Shown: positions 27,258 through 37,446, numbered from the stretch's first letter. The stretch: DNA of 64,000 nucleotides from VAZQ01 sp963763365 (GCA_963763365.1 CAVXOE010000021.1:1-64000), one strand, 5' to 3'. Made by a program: numbers and translations. Notes: a model not told the origin generated them from the letters alone.

Positions 27258-29831
27258 ATGCCTGAGCACCTTTCCGCATCGCCCGGTGGCAATGTTCCGA
27301 CGAGCGCGGTGGCAATTCCGACTCCGGTCGCTTCGGTCGCCGTAGCTGCGGAACTGCGAAAGCTCGAAACCCGGCCCAGCGGGTTGACCACTTCGGAAGC
27401 CACGGCGCGTCTGGGGAAATATGGCCGCAATGCCATCGAGGCCCACGCGGAAAGTCGATGGCGCAAGCTTGCAACTTATTTTTGGGGTCCGCTGCCCTGG
27501 ATGATTGAGGCGGCGGCGTTGATTTCGCTGCTGCGACGGGATTGGTCCGACTTTCTCGTGGTGGCCGGGCTTCTCCTCTACAACGCAGCGGTTGGTTTCT
27601 GGCAGGAGTACAAGGCCTCCAATGCGCTCGATGCGCTGAAGAAAGGGCTTGCCCCGAAGGCGCGAGTCTTGCGTGATGGAGTTTGGTCGACCCTCGACGC
27701 TGCACGAGCTTGTCCCCGGCGACGTGGTGAACGTGTCGGGCGGACAGATCGTACCCGCCGATCTCCTGCTGATCGATGGCGAGTACCTGAGTGTCGATCA
27801 AGCGGCGCTCACAGGCGAGTCGCTACCGGTCTCCAAGACCGTCGGTGATACCGCCTATTCTGGCGGCATCGTCAAGCAGGGCGCCATGACCGGCGTCGTC
27901 ACAAGGACAGGCAACAACACGTTCTTCGGGCGCACCGCAAAGCTCGTAGCGGCCGCCGGCTCGGCTTCGCACTCGCAGGATGCGGTCCGCAAGATCGGGG
28001 ATTTTCTTATTCTAGTCGCGCTTGCTCTGGCGCTGGTTTTGGTGAGCGTCGAAGTCTACCGCCGCATTGTCGTGGCCGACGCCTGGGACTGGAGCACAGT
28101 CGGATCGATCTCGCAATTCGTCCTGATCCTCCTGGTCGCCTCCATCCCGGTGGCTCTCCCTGCCGTGATGTCGGTAACGATGGCAATCGGCGCCTACGCG
28201 CTGTCGCGTCAGAAGGCCATCCTCTCGCGTCTCTCGGCGATCGAGGAACTGGCCGGCGTGGACGTTCTGTGCAGCGACAAGACCGGTACGCTGACGCTCA
28301 ACCAGCTCACGGTCGATGCGGCAATCCCGTTCGGCGGGGTCAAGACCGAAGACGTCATGACAGCAGCGGCGCTGGCGACGCAAACGAGCAGCGACGACCC
28401 GATCGATCTTGCCATTCTTCACGCACTCAAGGATCGTTCTGCTCTCGAAAAGGTCAGGCAGACACATTTCGTGCCGTTCGACCCCGTCAACAAGCGCACC
28501 GTCGCAACCGTTGTCGACGCTGAAGGTCACAGCCACCTCTACGCGAAAGGGGCGCCGCAGGTGATCGGCTCGCTGGCCGAACTCGACCCGGCCACACTCG
28601 CGCGTTACCAAGGCACTGTCAGCGACCTCGCCTCCCGCGGCTATCGGGCGCTCGGTGTCGCCAAGTCGGACGACGCTAAGACGTGGCAGCTCCTGGGTCT
28701 CATTTCCCTCAACGACCCGCCGCGCCCGGATGCCAAGGCCACGATTGCGCAGACGCGAGCAGCTTGGCCTCAACGTCAAGATGGTGACGGGCGACGACGT
28801 CGCGATCGGCGATCAGATCGCCAAGCAGCTCGGCATGGGCGACCACCTGTTGGTGGCAAGCGACATCTTCAAGGATGGGGCGAGCGCGGACACACTTTCA
28901 CCGGACGTTGCCACCGCAGTTGAGCGCGCCGACGGCTTCGGCCGGGTCTTCCCGCAGCACAAGTACGAAATCGTCAAGTGCCTGCAGCAGCGCGGCCACA
29001 TCGTTGCGATGACGGGCGACGGCGTCAACGATGCGCCGGCGCTCCGCCAGGCCGATTGCGGCATTGCCGTGAGTGGCGCCACCGATGCCGCGCGCAGCGC
29101 TGCCGCGCTGATTCTGACCGCGCCCGGGCTGTCGACCATCGTCAACGCCATCGTGCACGCCCGGCAGATCTTCCAGCGCATCCAGAGCTACGTCTATCTA
29201 TCGTGTCGCGATGACGCTCGACATCATGCTCCTGGTCGTGGCGTCGATCGTGTTCTTCGAGTTTCAACCGTTGACGGCGGTAATGATCGTTGTGCTGGCT
29301 TTGCTTGACGACATTCCGATCATGACCATCGCTTACGACAACGTCTCGGCTTCGCCAAAACCCGAGCGCTGGGACATGCACCGTGTTCTCGAGCTTCTCT
29401 TGCCTGATGGGTCTGCTCTCTCTCGCTCAGAGCTTCGGCCTCCTGCTGATCGGTCTTGAATGGCTCAGTGATGCCGCCGATCTGGCAAAAGTCACCTTGG
29501 ACCGGGAAAGTCTGCAGACGCTGGTCTTCCTGCAGCTGGCCGTCGGCGGTCATCTGCTGCTCTTCGTCGTGCGCACGCGGCATTCGGTTTTCCAGCCGCC
29601 CTATCCAAGCGCGCCGCTGTTCCTCGCCATCGTCGCCACGCAAATCATCGCAGCCCTGATTTGCGGCTTTGGCATTCTCGTCCCTAAGCTCCCATGGCCG
29701 CGGTCATCGCCGTTTGGGTCTATTCACTCGTATGGATGATCGTCATCGACTTGGCGAAGCTCCTCTACTACCGCTCCGCCCTGCGTGGCGAAGCGCATGC
29801 ACGGAGGCTCGCGAGTCGTCTCGTCGAATGA
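27258..29831 (+). pseudogene. Plasma-membrane-type proton P-ATPase, multiply frameshifted
   Basis: Pieces in successive frames make up one P3A-type H+-ATPase: N-terminal GLTTSEATARLGKYGRNAIE, membrane segment LISLLRRDWSDFLVVAGLLL, actuator motif LTGESLPV, phosphorylation site SDKTGTLTLNQLTV, KGAPQVI, hinge MVTGDDVAIG and MTGDGVNDAPALRQADCGIA, then C-terminal membrane helices (LDIMLLVVASIVFFEFQPL, VWVYSLVWMIVIDLAKLLYY). Shifts fall near 27690, 28770, 29200, 29385 and 29690, several in short homopolymers. The motifs themselves are intact. The enzyme would pump protons outward using ATP. It is followed by PPK2 and an MFS transporter. Confidence 0.87.
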
Positions 29832-29881
29832 ACCGCGCTGTTCGATCAGGCGCCGTTACTTCTTGTCCGCTGGAGGTTGCG

Positions 29882-30761
29882 ATGAATTTTAGAAAGAAGT
29901 TTTGCGTGAAGCCGGGGCACAAGTTCAAGCTTGCCGATGTCGATCCGGACTTTCACGGCCAGCACACCTCGGAAGAAGACGCCAAGCAGGAACTCGACGA
30001 TGCGAAAGCCAAGCTGACCGCCATGCAGCGTCTGTTTTATGGCGATCGCAGCCGCGCTTTGCTGATCGTGCTGCAGGGCATCGACGGTGCCGGCAAGGAC
30101 GGCACCTGCTGGCATGTGATCAGCGCGATGGACCCACAGGGCGTCAAAGTGCAGGGCTTCAAGCAGCCGACGGCCGAGGAGCATGCGCACGACTTCTTGT
30201 GGCGGGTCCATCCACACGCTCCTGCCAAGGGCGAGGTCGCGGTATTCAATCGCTCGCACTACGAGGACGTTCTCGTCGTGCGCGTGCACAAGCTGGTACC
30301 TAAGCCGGTTTGGCAGGCACGCTACGACCTCATCAACCAGTGGGAAAAGCTCCTCAACGTCGCCAACGAGACGACGATCCTGAAGTTCTTCCTCTACATA
30401 TCGAAGGACGAGCAGCTCGCCAGGTTCAAGGAGCGGCTCGACGATCCTGGACGGCAGTGGAAGATCAGCGAGTCGGACTACAGCGAACGCAGACTATTGG
30501 GATGACTACATCGACGCCTTCGAGGATGCGCTCACCAACTGCTCGAAGAAGCATGCGCCCTGGTATGTTATTCCGTCGAACCACAAATGGTTTCGCAATC
30601 TCGCGGTCTCCAAGATCATCGCCGACTCCATGGAAGACATGCATCTGAAGCTGCCCAAGCCGACCGTCGACATTGACAAGATCCGGCGGCTTTACCACGC
30701 CGAGAACAAGGGCAAGGCGAGGGGCAAGGCGCAGGCCAAACGCGATCGCGCCAAAAGTTAG
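29882..30761 (+). pseudogene. ppk2: PPK2-family polyphosphate kinase, frameshifted once
   Basis: ATG 29882 follows GGAG. The PPK2 core is visible: Walker A LQGIDGAGKDGT, then DPQGVKVQGFKQPTAEE, FLWRVHPHAPAKGEVAVFNR and SHYEDVLVVRVHKL. The C-terminal part (WDDYIDAFEDALTNCSKKHA, WYVIPSNHKWFRNLAVSKII) lies in another frame; one extra base near 30490 explains it (SER-Y/WDDY). PPK2 enzymes exchange phosphate between polyphosphate and nucleotides. It sits 50 bases after the proton ATPase gene, suggesting that polyphosphate-derived ATP could feed the pump, which is inference. Confidence 0.87.
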
Positions 30762-30765
30762 CCCC

Positions 30766-32257
30766 ATGCCGGCGCCGGGCAGCTTGTCGATATCCTCCCC
30801 GAGAGCCGATTACGTTCTGCTCGACAACGCGCCTATGGGGCGCCGGCAATATGCGATCTGGCTGCTGGCGAGCGGCGGCACGCTGTTGGATGGTTTCTCC
30901 ATCTTCTCGCTTGGCGTGGCGATGCCGCTCGTCACGAGCCAATTCGGTCTGAGCTCGCTGATGGTTGGCCTGATCGGTTCGGCATTGGTTCTTGGTGCCG
31001 TATTCGGCGCTGCGTTCGGCGGTCCGGCGGCCGACCGCTTCGGACGCAAGCCTGCCTTTTTGATCGATATGACGATCATCGCGGCCGGAGCGCTGGTCAG
31101 CGCGTCCGCCGACAAGCCGCATTGGGTATTGCTGGGCCAGCTGTTGGTCGGAATTGGAATCGGCATCGATTTTCCGGTCAGCGCATCCTACGTGTCCGAG
31201 ACGATGCCGAAACGCGCTCGTAGCCGGATGGTGGTGGCGACGATCGCACTGCAATCGGTCGGAATGCTGGTCGGTGCGGCCATCGCTATCATGGTGTTGC
31301 AGCAATGGACCAGCCCTTCAGACTGGAGATTGTTCGTTGGAGTAACCGGCGCGTTCGCGCTGCTGTTTTTGCTGTTCCGTTTTCGGCTCCCAGAGAGTCC
31401 GCGTTGGCTCGCTGAGCAGGAGAGCGGAAAAAAAGCGGCGCGCATTGCGACTTTGGTGGTGGCTGGGGGGAATTCCGTGTCAGCCATGCTCGTCAAGCAC
31501 TGAAATTGCTCCGACTACGGAACGCGCTGCCGCAACGCCGCAGCAAGGTCGGTTCGATCTGCTCTTCTCGCGGTCTTACCGATCGCGCACACTGCTGGTT
31601 TCGGTGCCGTGGTTTCTCATGGACATCGCCACCTATGGAGTAGGTCTGTTCACACCCGTCATCCTCGGCGCCATCCATCTTTCGGCGGCGACAACAGGAC
31701 CTTTGGCGGCTGAATTTATCGATGTCCGTGGCACCGCCGCCATCGATGTTTTTCTTCTTGTCGGCTTCGTCGTCGGACTGTGGGCCGTGCCGCGCTTTGG
31801 TCGTCTCCACATGCAGGCCGCCGGATTTATCGGTATGACGTTCGGAATGTTGATTCTGCTGTTCGCGGTGCTGGCCGGCGGTGGTGCGGCCGCGCATGTG
31901 CCGCTCATCTTTGCGGGTTTCATCTTTTTCAATCTGGCAATGAATGCCGGGCCTAATGCGACAACCTTTGCCTTGGCTTCCGAGCTTTTTCCAACCGGCA
32001 TCCGGGCGTCCGCCAGCGGCTTCGCCGCGGCCACAGCTAAGGTCGGAGCAACGCTCGGAATTTTCGTGCTGCCCCAGGTGAAGGAGTATTGGGGCGTCGC
32101 CGCCGTCCTCGCGATGATGGCTGCGGTCAGTGTGTTAGGGGCCGCTGTCACCGCGATTCTGTCCCGCGAAGTTCGCGAGGTTCCAGAGGGCAAAGGCCTG
32201 GACGAAGTGGCTGACGGTTCATCATTTGAACCGAACAAGCAGAATGATCGAACCTAG
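30766..32257 (+). pseudogene. MFS transporter (sugar-porter type), frameshifted once
   Basis: The first half has six membrane helices and the MFS loop signature GGPAADRFGRKPAFLID, plus SYVSETMPKRARSRM, and the RLPESPRWLAEQ motif at the start of the central loop, as in sugar-porter-like MFS proteins. The second half (FLMDIATYGVGLFTPVILGA, NLAMNAGPNATTFALASELF, PTGIRASASGFAAATAKVGA) is in another frame; the shift lies near 31490 in the central loop. ATG 30766 starts 4 bases after the PPK2 stop, so the two share a transcript. Substrate unknown. Confidence 0.82.
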
Positions 32258-32607
32258 GCGGTGCTAGCTAGAATCTTGCGATTGCGTACGGAGCAGGAGT
32301 GCCACTACGCGCGGACCCTTGTTGTTTCGCCAAAATATTGCCGATAGAAAGGTGAAGCCGCACGCGCGGCGAAACAATTTTATCGAGCATCCGCCGAAAA
32401 TGAACCGCCAGTCGAGCCCGATGTCGCGGAATTTGCAGCGCACGCTGCCCGTTGTCGATTGCCGCGCCGGGAACGGGATTTTGTAGTGTCCGCCGTGAGC
32501 TTGTTAGACAGCTCGCCCGAGTGCGAGGGGCCGCCGATGACCCGGATCAATTCGCTTTCGGGCGCTCGGATCTTAGCGACCTTCCCGTGGCTGCCGGCGA
32601 GGGATGA
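32258..32607. other. Intergenic stretch without a supported gene
   Basis: About 350 bases between the MFS gene and the small membrane protein. The only long frame is a reverse-strand shadow of the next gene. No hairpin followed by T residues was found. Confidence 0.4.
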
Positions 32608-33021
32608 GTGAGCAAGATTGTACGTATGCTCCGAACTCCGGATGCGCGCTACGCGATCGGCGCCATGGCGAGTTGGCCCGTATACGGCATCGCTTATAAA
32701 GTCATGCTTGAGGTCCTTGATAGACGTTATGCCGCAGCTGCAGGGATTTCGTGGATGCTCTCCTACGGCGTTGTCTACGTGTTTCAAAAATACGGCACGT
32801 TCGGAGCTATGAGTCGCGAAGCGATTCTTCGCGAAGTCTGGCACTATATTATCGCTGTCGTCGGTCTGAGCGCTGCGGTGAATTTCGGACTGGTGACCGT
32901 GCTCGCAGATTATGATTCGACATTGAACAAAATTGTTTCGGTCGCGGTTGCGGCAATTCCCGCGGCTCTCGTCGCGTGGTTCGTTTCGACGCGCATCTTG
33001 CGTGTTGGAGGCGACGACTGA
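32608..33021 (+). CDS. GtrA-like small membrane protein
   Basis: A 137-residue protein with four hydrophobic segments (YAIGAMASWPVYGIAYKVML, ISWMLSYGVVYVFQ, YIIAVVGLSAAVNFGLVTVL, VSVAVAAIPAALVAWFVST). This four-helix layout, with a Lys/Tyr-containing loop after the second helix (FQKYGTFGAMSRE), resembles GtrA-type proteins, which help move lipid-linked sugars across membranes. GTG 32608 has a purine-rich stretch (GCGAGGGATGA) just upstream. It has no sugar-transferase neighbour. The family call is tentative. Confidence 0.55.
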   Translation: MSKIVRMLRTPDARYAIGAMASWPVYGIAYKVMLEVLDRRYAAAAGISWMLSYGVVYVFQKYGTFGAMSREAILREVWHYIIAVVGLSAAVNFGLVTVLADYDSTLNKIVSVAVAAIPAALVAWFVSTRILRVGGDD

Positions 33022-33244
33022 AACAGGAGATGGCGTGGAGGCCAAGACGCGCTTCACTTGGGAGTAAACTTGTGTCCAAATAGATGAGCTGCGTTCGACG
33101 TTGTCGGCAAAGCCGGCAACAAATAGCAACGAACTTATAGTAACGATGTAGTTGGATTTTTCAGGCGCCGGGGTTCACGCTCATGTTGCGCGGTTGATTG
33201 TGCGCCGCGCTGTGTGCAAGCTTGCGGTTCCGGGGAGGACCACA

Positions 33245-34426
33245 ATGAGCGCAACAATCCCAAGCGCCGACGATCTGATTGGACGCGCCCGTGCGCTGGC
33301 GCCGAAGCTGCGCGAGCGGGCCGAACGCGCCGAGCGGGACCGCAATATTCCGAAGGAGTCGGTCGAGGATTACATCAACGCCGGTCTCCTCCATACCATC
33401 CAGCCGAAGCGCTGGGGCGGCTACGAGTACGATCATGAGACCGCGTTCAACATCGCGATCGAGCTCGGCAAATCGACCTGCGGCTCCTCGGCATGGTGCC
33501 TGAACTATCTGAGCGATCACGCCGGCATCCTCGCGCACTTTCCGGACGAGGCGCAGCACGAAGTCTGGAGCAACAACAAGTTCGCCTGTATCGCGACGTC
33601 GGCCGCGCCGACCGGCAAGTCCGAGGTCGCGCCCGATGGTTATCGCCTCAACGGCCGCTGGTCGTGGTGCAGTGGCTTGCGTCATTCGCAATGGATCATG
33701 ATCGGCGGGCTGGTGTTCCGCGAGGGCGAGCATCACCCCGACATGCGGCTCCATCTTGTGCCGGTGTCCGAGGTGAAGCAGGAGGACACTTGGTATTGCG
33801 CAGGCCTGCGCGGCACCGGCTCCAACACCTCGGTGCTCGACAATGTATTCGTGCCGGAGCATCGCACGGTGTCGTTCTCGACGCTGCGGGACGCCTGCTC
33901 ACCGGGTTCCAAGATCAACACCAATCCGATTTACCGGACGCCGTTCATTGCCGTGCATTCCTACGCATTGGTGGGGCCTGCGATGGGCCTCGCCCGTGGT
34001 GCCTATGCCGAGTTCGTCGAGTGGACCCGCAAGCGTTATCTCACCTACACGCAGCTCGCCATCGCGCAGCACGTGCCGGTACAGATCGCAGTCGCCGACA
34101 TCGCCGCGCAGATCGACGCGGCGGAGCTGCTGGCGCGGCGCTGCCTGGCCAAGGCGAGGGCCGACTACGCCGGCATGACAATGGAGACGCGCATCCTGCT
34201 CCGCCGCGACTGGACCTACGCCATGCGGCAGCTTCGTGCGGCGATGGATTCGCTGATCAAGATCAGCGGTTCAAGCGGACTGATGGAGAGCAATCCGGTG
34301 CAGCGCTGCTGGCGCGACGTGCACGCGATCTCGTCGCACATCGTGATGAACTGGGACGTGCCGGCGGAGAATTTCGGCCGCATCGAGTTCGGGCTGGGCC
34401 GCAACGAGGCCTATCCGGCGTTCTAG
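33245..34426 (+). CDS. Flavin-dependent monooxygenase, acyl-CoA dehydrogenase-like (HsaA/HpaB group D type)
   Basis: ATG 33245 follows GGGGAGGAC. The product has an acyl-CoA-dehydrogenase-like fold: N-terminal helices with RAERDRNIPKESVEDYINAG, IQPKRWGGYEYDHETAFNIA, the CGSSAWCLNYL segment, the beta domain GYRLNGRWSWCSGLRHSQW and the C-terminal SGSSGLMESNPVQRCWRDVH, whose RCWRDVHA is diagnostic of two-component phenol or steroid hydroxylases. These enzymes use reduced flavin from a separate reductase to hydroxylate an aromatic ring. No reductase gene lies adjacent. It probably makes the diol cleaved by the LigAB-type enzyme at 37.2-38.3 kb. Confidence 0.87.
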   Translation: MSATIPSADDLIGRARALAPKLRERAERAERDRNIPKESVEDYINAGLLHTIQPKRWGGYEYDHETAFNIAIELGKSTCGSSAWCLNYLSDHAGILAHFPDEAQHEVWSNNKFACIATSAAPTGKSEVAPDGYRLNGRWSWCSGLRHSQWIMIGGLVFREGEHHPDMRLHLVPVSEVKQEDTWYCAGLRGTGSNTSVLDNVFVPEHRTVSFSTLRDACSPGSKINTNPIYRTPFIAVHSYALVGPAMGLARGAYAEFVEWTRKRYLTYTQLAIAQHVPVQIAVADIAAQIDAAELLARRCLAKARADYAGMTMETRILLRRDWTYAMRQLRAAMDSLIKISGSSGLMESNPVQRCWRDVHAISSHIVMNWDVPAENFGRIEFGLGRNEAYPAF

Positions 34427-35313
34427 GCCGTCGCCTTCTTGTAATGATCGAGGATCTCGCTGCCGGTGGTGATCCACACCTCCTGCCGCGAGCGGATGTG
34501 CGCCAGCGCCTCGGAAAAGTATTTGCTCCGGTGCGGCACGCCGACCAGGAACGGATGCATGCAGATCGACATGACGCGGCCAGTCTTTAAGCCGTCCTCG
34601 TAAAGAACGTCGAACTGGTCGCGGATCATCTGCGCGAAGTCCTCGCCGCTCCTGTGGTGGCCTAGCATGGCGGGAATGTCGTTGATCTCCGACGAGTAGG
34701 GCATGGCGTACATGGAGCCCTTCTTCACCTTCATCGGGTAGGGCTGGTCGTCGTTCACCCAGTTCCCGACGTATTCGATGCCGTGCTCGGCGAGAATATC
34801 GAGCGTGTTGACGGTCTCGCTGAGCGCCGGGCTCAGCCAGCCTCGCGGCGCCTTGCCGACGCTGGTCGTAATCGTGCTGACCACCTCGGCGATCAGCGTG
34901 CGTTCGTCGTCCTCGGATTGCTGGTTGATCAACTCGGAGTTGGTGCGGCCGTGGCCCATCCACTCCCAGCCGAGCTTCATTCCCTCCTCGATGATGCGCG
35001 GGTAGTGCGTGCAGACGTCGGAGTTGAGCGCGACGGTGCCCTTGAAGCCGTGCTTCTCCATCACCTCCATCATGCGCCAGATGCCGACGCGCACGCCATA
35101 GTCGCGCCAGGAATAGTTCAGCACATCGGGGTTGAGGTTCAGCGCTCCGTCGGTGTTGCGGGTGGATGGCCGGTCGAACAGGAAGTGCTCGATATTCGGA
35201 ATGAGCCAGACTGCGACGCGGGCGCCGTTCGGCCAGCGCAGCGGCGGACGGTCGATGATCGGGGAGTAGGGGAAGCGTCCGTGCTCCCTTGGCGGGACAG
35301 GGGCATTGGACAT
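34423..35313 (-). CDS. Polysaccharide-deacetylase-family hydrolase (PuuE-like)
   Basis: A 296-residue protein of the NodB-fold group. It starts YSPIIDRPPLRWPNGARVAV, then WLIPNIEHFLFD, the segment WRDYGVRVGIWRMMEVMEKH, VALNSDVCTHYP, GHGRTNSE, and CMHPFLVGVPHRSKYF near the end. This pattern matches PuuE-like allantoinase/deacetylase homologues, which cleave C-N bonds in small cyclic or linear amides rather than polysaccharide. It overlaps the end of the monooxygenase gene tail to tail by 4 bases, and the isochorismatase-type gene lies 10 bases upstream, so the two are an operon. Confidence 0.88.
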   Translation of the reverse strand: MSNAPVPPREHGRFPYSPIIDRPPLRWPNGARVAVWLIPNIEHFLFDRPSTRNTDGALNLNPDVLNYSWRDYGVRVGIWRMMEVMEKHGFKGTVALNSDVCTHYPRIIEEGMKLGWEWMGHGRTNSELINQQSEDDERTLIAEVVSTITTSVGKAPRGWLSPALSETVNTLDILAEHGIEYVGNWVNDDQPYPMKVKKGSMYAMPYSSEINDIPAMLGHHRSGEDFAQMIRDQFDVLYEDGLKTGRVMSICMHPFLVGVPHRSKYFSEALAHIRSRQEVWITTGSEILDHYKKATA

Positions 35314-35323
35314 CGCGCCTCCT

Positions 35324-35971
35324 TCAGCGGTTGTGGCCGACCGTCTTCATGTATTGCAGCGTCTCGTCAAGCGAAACCACGTCGGCGTATTTGGCGTTGA
35401 GGTCGAACAGGCTCTGCTCATGGGCTGCGACCGAGCGGTCGCCAACGGCCTCTTTGACCACCATCGGGCGGAAGCCGTTCTGCACGGCGTCCACCGCGGT
35501 GGCACGCACGCAGCCGGAGGTCGTGCAGCCGGTGATGATCAGCGTGTCGACGCGCTGGTTGAGCAGACGCGGAACGAGATCGGTGCCGAAGAAGCAGGAT
35601 GCGTACTTCTTGGTCAGCAGGCTGTCCGTCTTGAGCATGCCGAGCCGTGGATCGACCTCGACCGCGTCGGTTCCCGCCTTCAAGCTCAGCGAACCCTTCA
35701 TCTTGATGCCCCAGAGGCCGGCGTCCTTCAAGTCGGCTTCCTCGTAGGACACGGTGGTGAAGATCACCGGGATCTTGCGCTCGTGGGCGACCGCGATGAG
35801 CGGCTTCTGCGCCTCGATCTGGCTCCCCAGTGGCGCGCCGAGCGGCATATCCGGGTTGGTGAAGCCTTTGATCATGTCGATCAGGATCAATGCCGGTTTC
35901 TCGCCGAAGCCGATCTTCACGCCAAACCCGCGCGCCCGGAAAAACTCCTCGTCCTCGCGTCCGCTCGTCAT
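35324..35971 (-). CDS. Isochorismatase-family amidohydrolase (carbamoylsarcosine amidase/RutB-like)
   Basis: ATG 35971 follows GGGAG; an outer start at 36010 does not. The family's Asp-Lys-Cys triad is visible: Asp in ALILIDMIKGF, Lys in GIKMKGSLSL, and the nucleophilic Cys in TGCTTSGCVRATAVDA. Such enzymes hydrolyse carbamoyl or amide groups, as in N-carbamoylsarcosine amidase, maleamate amidase and the ureidoacrylate hydrolase RutB. It opens the operon with the PuuE-like gene and lies divergent from the ABC binding-protein gene, 147 bases away. Its presence suggests the ring substrate or a cleavage product carries nitrogen. Confidence 0.88.
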   Translation of the reverse strand: MTSGREDEEFFRARGFGVKIGFGEKPALILIDMIKGFTNPDMPLGAPLGSQIEAQKPLIAVAHERKIPVIFTTVSYEEADLKDAGLWGIKMKGSLSLKAGTDAVEVDPRLGMLKTDSLLTKKYASCFFGTDLVPRLLNQRVDTLIITGCTTSGCVRATAVDAVQNGFRPMVVKEAVGDRSVAAHEQSLFDLNAKYADVVSLDETLQYMKTVGHNR

Positions 35972-36118
35972 TTCTCGCTCCCGATGCGATTTTGCGCCGC
36001 TCACCCACATCGTGGGCGGCTTCTCAGGCCCGCGATTTCCTGCTTAAGATAGACAAAACCGGTGCCGACGATCTCAACGCGCGCCGGAAACTTCAATGGC
36101 TTTAAACGGGAGGCGGCA

Positions 36119-37117
36119 ATGCAGGCATTCATACGGATGGTGTGTGGCGCGGCGCTGTTGGCGGTCGGCGCCGCGGGCTCTGTGCAACCGGCGAGCGCGG
36201 ACGCCAAGGACAAGCGGGTCGCGGTGTTCATGGGCCCGACCCAGGACAAGTACCTCGGCGCGTTGAGCGGCAGTTTCAAGGCCAATGCCGAAGCCGCCGG
36301 CATGAAGGTCACGGTGTTCTCGAGCCCGTTCGATCCGGCGCTGCAGGCGCAGCAGATCGATGACGCAATCGCGCAGAAGTACGACCTGTTCGTCGTGCAG
36401 ATCATCAGCCAGCGCGCGATCATCCCGGTACTGACGCGCGTGAAGAACGCCAACATTCCGGTGCTGCTGGTTGTCGCACCGATGGTCGGCAACGAGTTCG
36501 GCGCGCAAGATCTCTATCTGAACTACACCGGCTACGATGACATCGTGTTCGGCACGCTGATCGGCGAGGCGATGGTGGCGGCGCAGAAGGCGGCCGGCCG
36601 CTCGTCGGCGAAGATCGCGATCCTCGCGGGCTCGATGGCGGAGGGCAAGGCGCCGCTCCGCGAGAAGGCGTTCCGCGACGCGGTCGCCAAGACCCCCGGC
36701 ATGGAGGTGGTCGTCACCGAGGACGTGAAGTGGAATCCGGCTATGGGTGAGCGTGCGGCGGGTCAACTGCTGGCGCGTTTTGCCAGCCAGGGCGGCCTCA
36801 GCGGCTTCTATGGCATGAACGACGTGGTGGCGAATGGCGCGATCCAGGCGGCGGAAGCCGCCGGCGTGAAGGTCGGCACCGGACCCGGCAATCTCATCGT
36901 GGTCGGCGGCAACTGCCAGGCGCCGGGCATCAAGAACATGGAGGCCGGCAAACAGGCCGCCACGCTGCTCATGCTTCCGGTCGAGGAGGGCAAGCTCGCC
37001 GCCCAGCGTGCCAAAGAATACTTCGAGGGCAAGAAGCCCGAGAAGATCACGATGCTGAAGACCGAGACGATCACCAAGGCGAACCTGGCGCAGTACGCCG
37101 GGCCGTGTTCGTACTAG
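36119..37117 (+). CDS. Ribose-type ABC transporter substrate-binding protein
   Basis: ATG 36119 follows GGGAGGCGGC. A signal peptide (MQAFIRMVCGAALLAVGAAG) precedes a type I periplasmic-binding fold: KRVAVFMGPTQDKYLGALSG, ANAEAAGMKVTVF, QQIDDAIAQKYDLFVVQIIS, GLSGFYGMNDVVANGAIQAA and VVGGNC. This is the RbsB-like class that normally binds sugars or autoinducers. Its ATPase and two permeases lie at 39.6-43.1 kb, separated by ligAB-like genes on the other strand, so this is the receptor for that importer. A strong hairpin follows the stop. Confidence 0.88.
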   Translation: MQAFIRMVCGAALLAVGAAGSVQPASADAKDKRVAVFMGPTQDKYLGALSGSFKANAEAAGMKVTVFSSPFDPALQAQQIDDAIAQKYDLFVVQIISQRAIIPVLTRVKNANIPVLLVVAPMVGNEFGAQDLYLNYTGYDDIVFGTLIGEAMVAAQKAAGRSSAKIAILAGSMAEGKAPLREKAFRDAVAKTPGMEVVVTEDVKWNPAMGERAAGQLLARFASQGGLSGFYGMNDVVANGAIQAAEAAGVKVGTGPGNLIVVGGNCQAPGIKNMEAGKQAATLLMLPVEEGKLAAQRAKEYFEGKKPEKITMLKTETITKANLAQYAGPCSY

Positions 37118-37131
37118 GGTGGCTCGTAACC

Positions 37132-37156
37132 CCCGGGCGCGCGAAACGCGCCCGGG
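37132..37156. terminator. Strong bidirectional hairpin between convergent genes
   Basis: A perfect 10-bp GC stem (CCCGGGCGCG / CGCGCCCGGG) with a CGAAA loop lies 15 bases after the binding-protein stop and 8 bases before the end of the reverse-strand LigA-like gene. It lacks a long T tract but is placed and built like a bidirectional terminator. Confidence 0.7.
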
Positions 37157-37163
37157 TCGCTTC

Positions 37164-37436
37164 CTAGTGCCCCTGCGGCGCAGCTGAGCGGATGCGCTCG
37201 TTGTAGACTGGAAGGGTGAGCCCACACACCTCGAAGCGGCACATGTAGCCCATCAGGAAGGCGTTGACGCCCATCCGGTAGAGCTTGGCGACGTCGCCTG
37301 TCAGCACGGCCTCGCGCTCCTCCTGTGTCAGGTTGAGCGGCGCGAGCGCGGCGGCTGGATTCTCCTTCATGGCGGCGCGAAACTTGTGATCGCGGAGCAA
37401 CTCGCGGCACATGTAGTTGACGGCATAGACGGACAT
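37164..37436 (-). CDS. LigA-like small subunit of an extradiol ring-cleavage dioxygenase
   Basis: A 90-residue all-helical protein: YAVNYMCRELLRDHKFRAAM, APLNLTQEEREAVLTGDVAK, LYRMGVNAFLMGYMCRFEV. This is the pattern of protocatechuate 4,5-dioxygenase alpha (LigA) subunits, which cap the active site of the beta subunit. The beta-type gene lies 10 bases upstream in the same operon. Cys residues in MCRELL and MCRFEVCG are extra features. It probably forms an alpha2-beta2 enzyme with the LigB-like protein. Confidence 0.82.
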   Translation of the reverse strand: MSVYAVNYMCRELLRDHKFRAAMKENPAAALAPLNLTQEEREAVLTGDVAKLYRMGVNAFLMGYMCRFEVCGLTLPVYNERIRSAAPQGH

Positions 37437-37446
37437 GGCGCGCTCC

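Noticed and set aside
32380..33129. 249-codon reverse frame across the GtrA-like gene
   Set aside because: The forward frame has four clean membrane helices; the reverse frame has none and no family likeness.
36074..37225. 383-codon reverse-strand frame
   Set aside because: Antisense to the ribose-type binding protein; Arg/His-rich composition typical of a GC-driven shadow.
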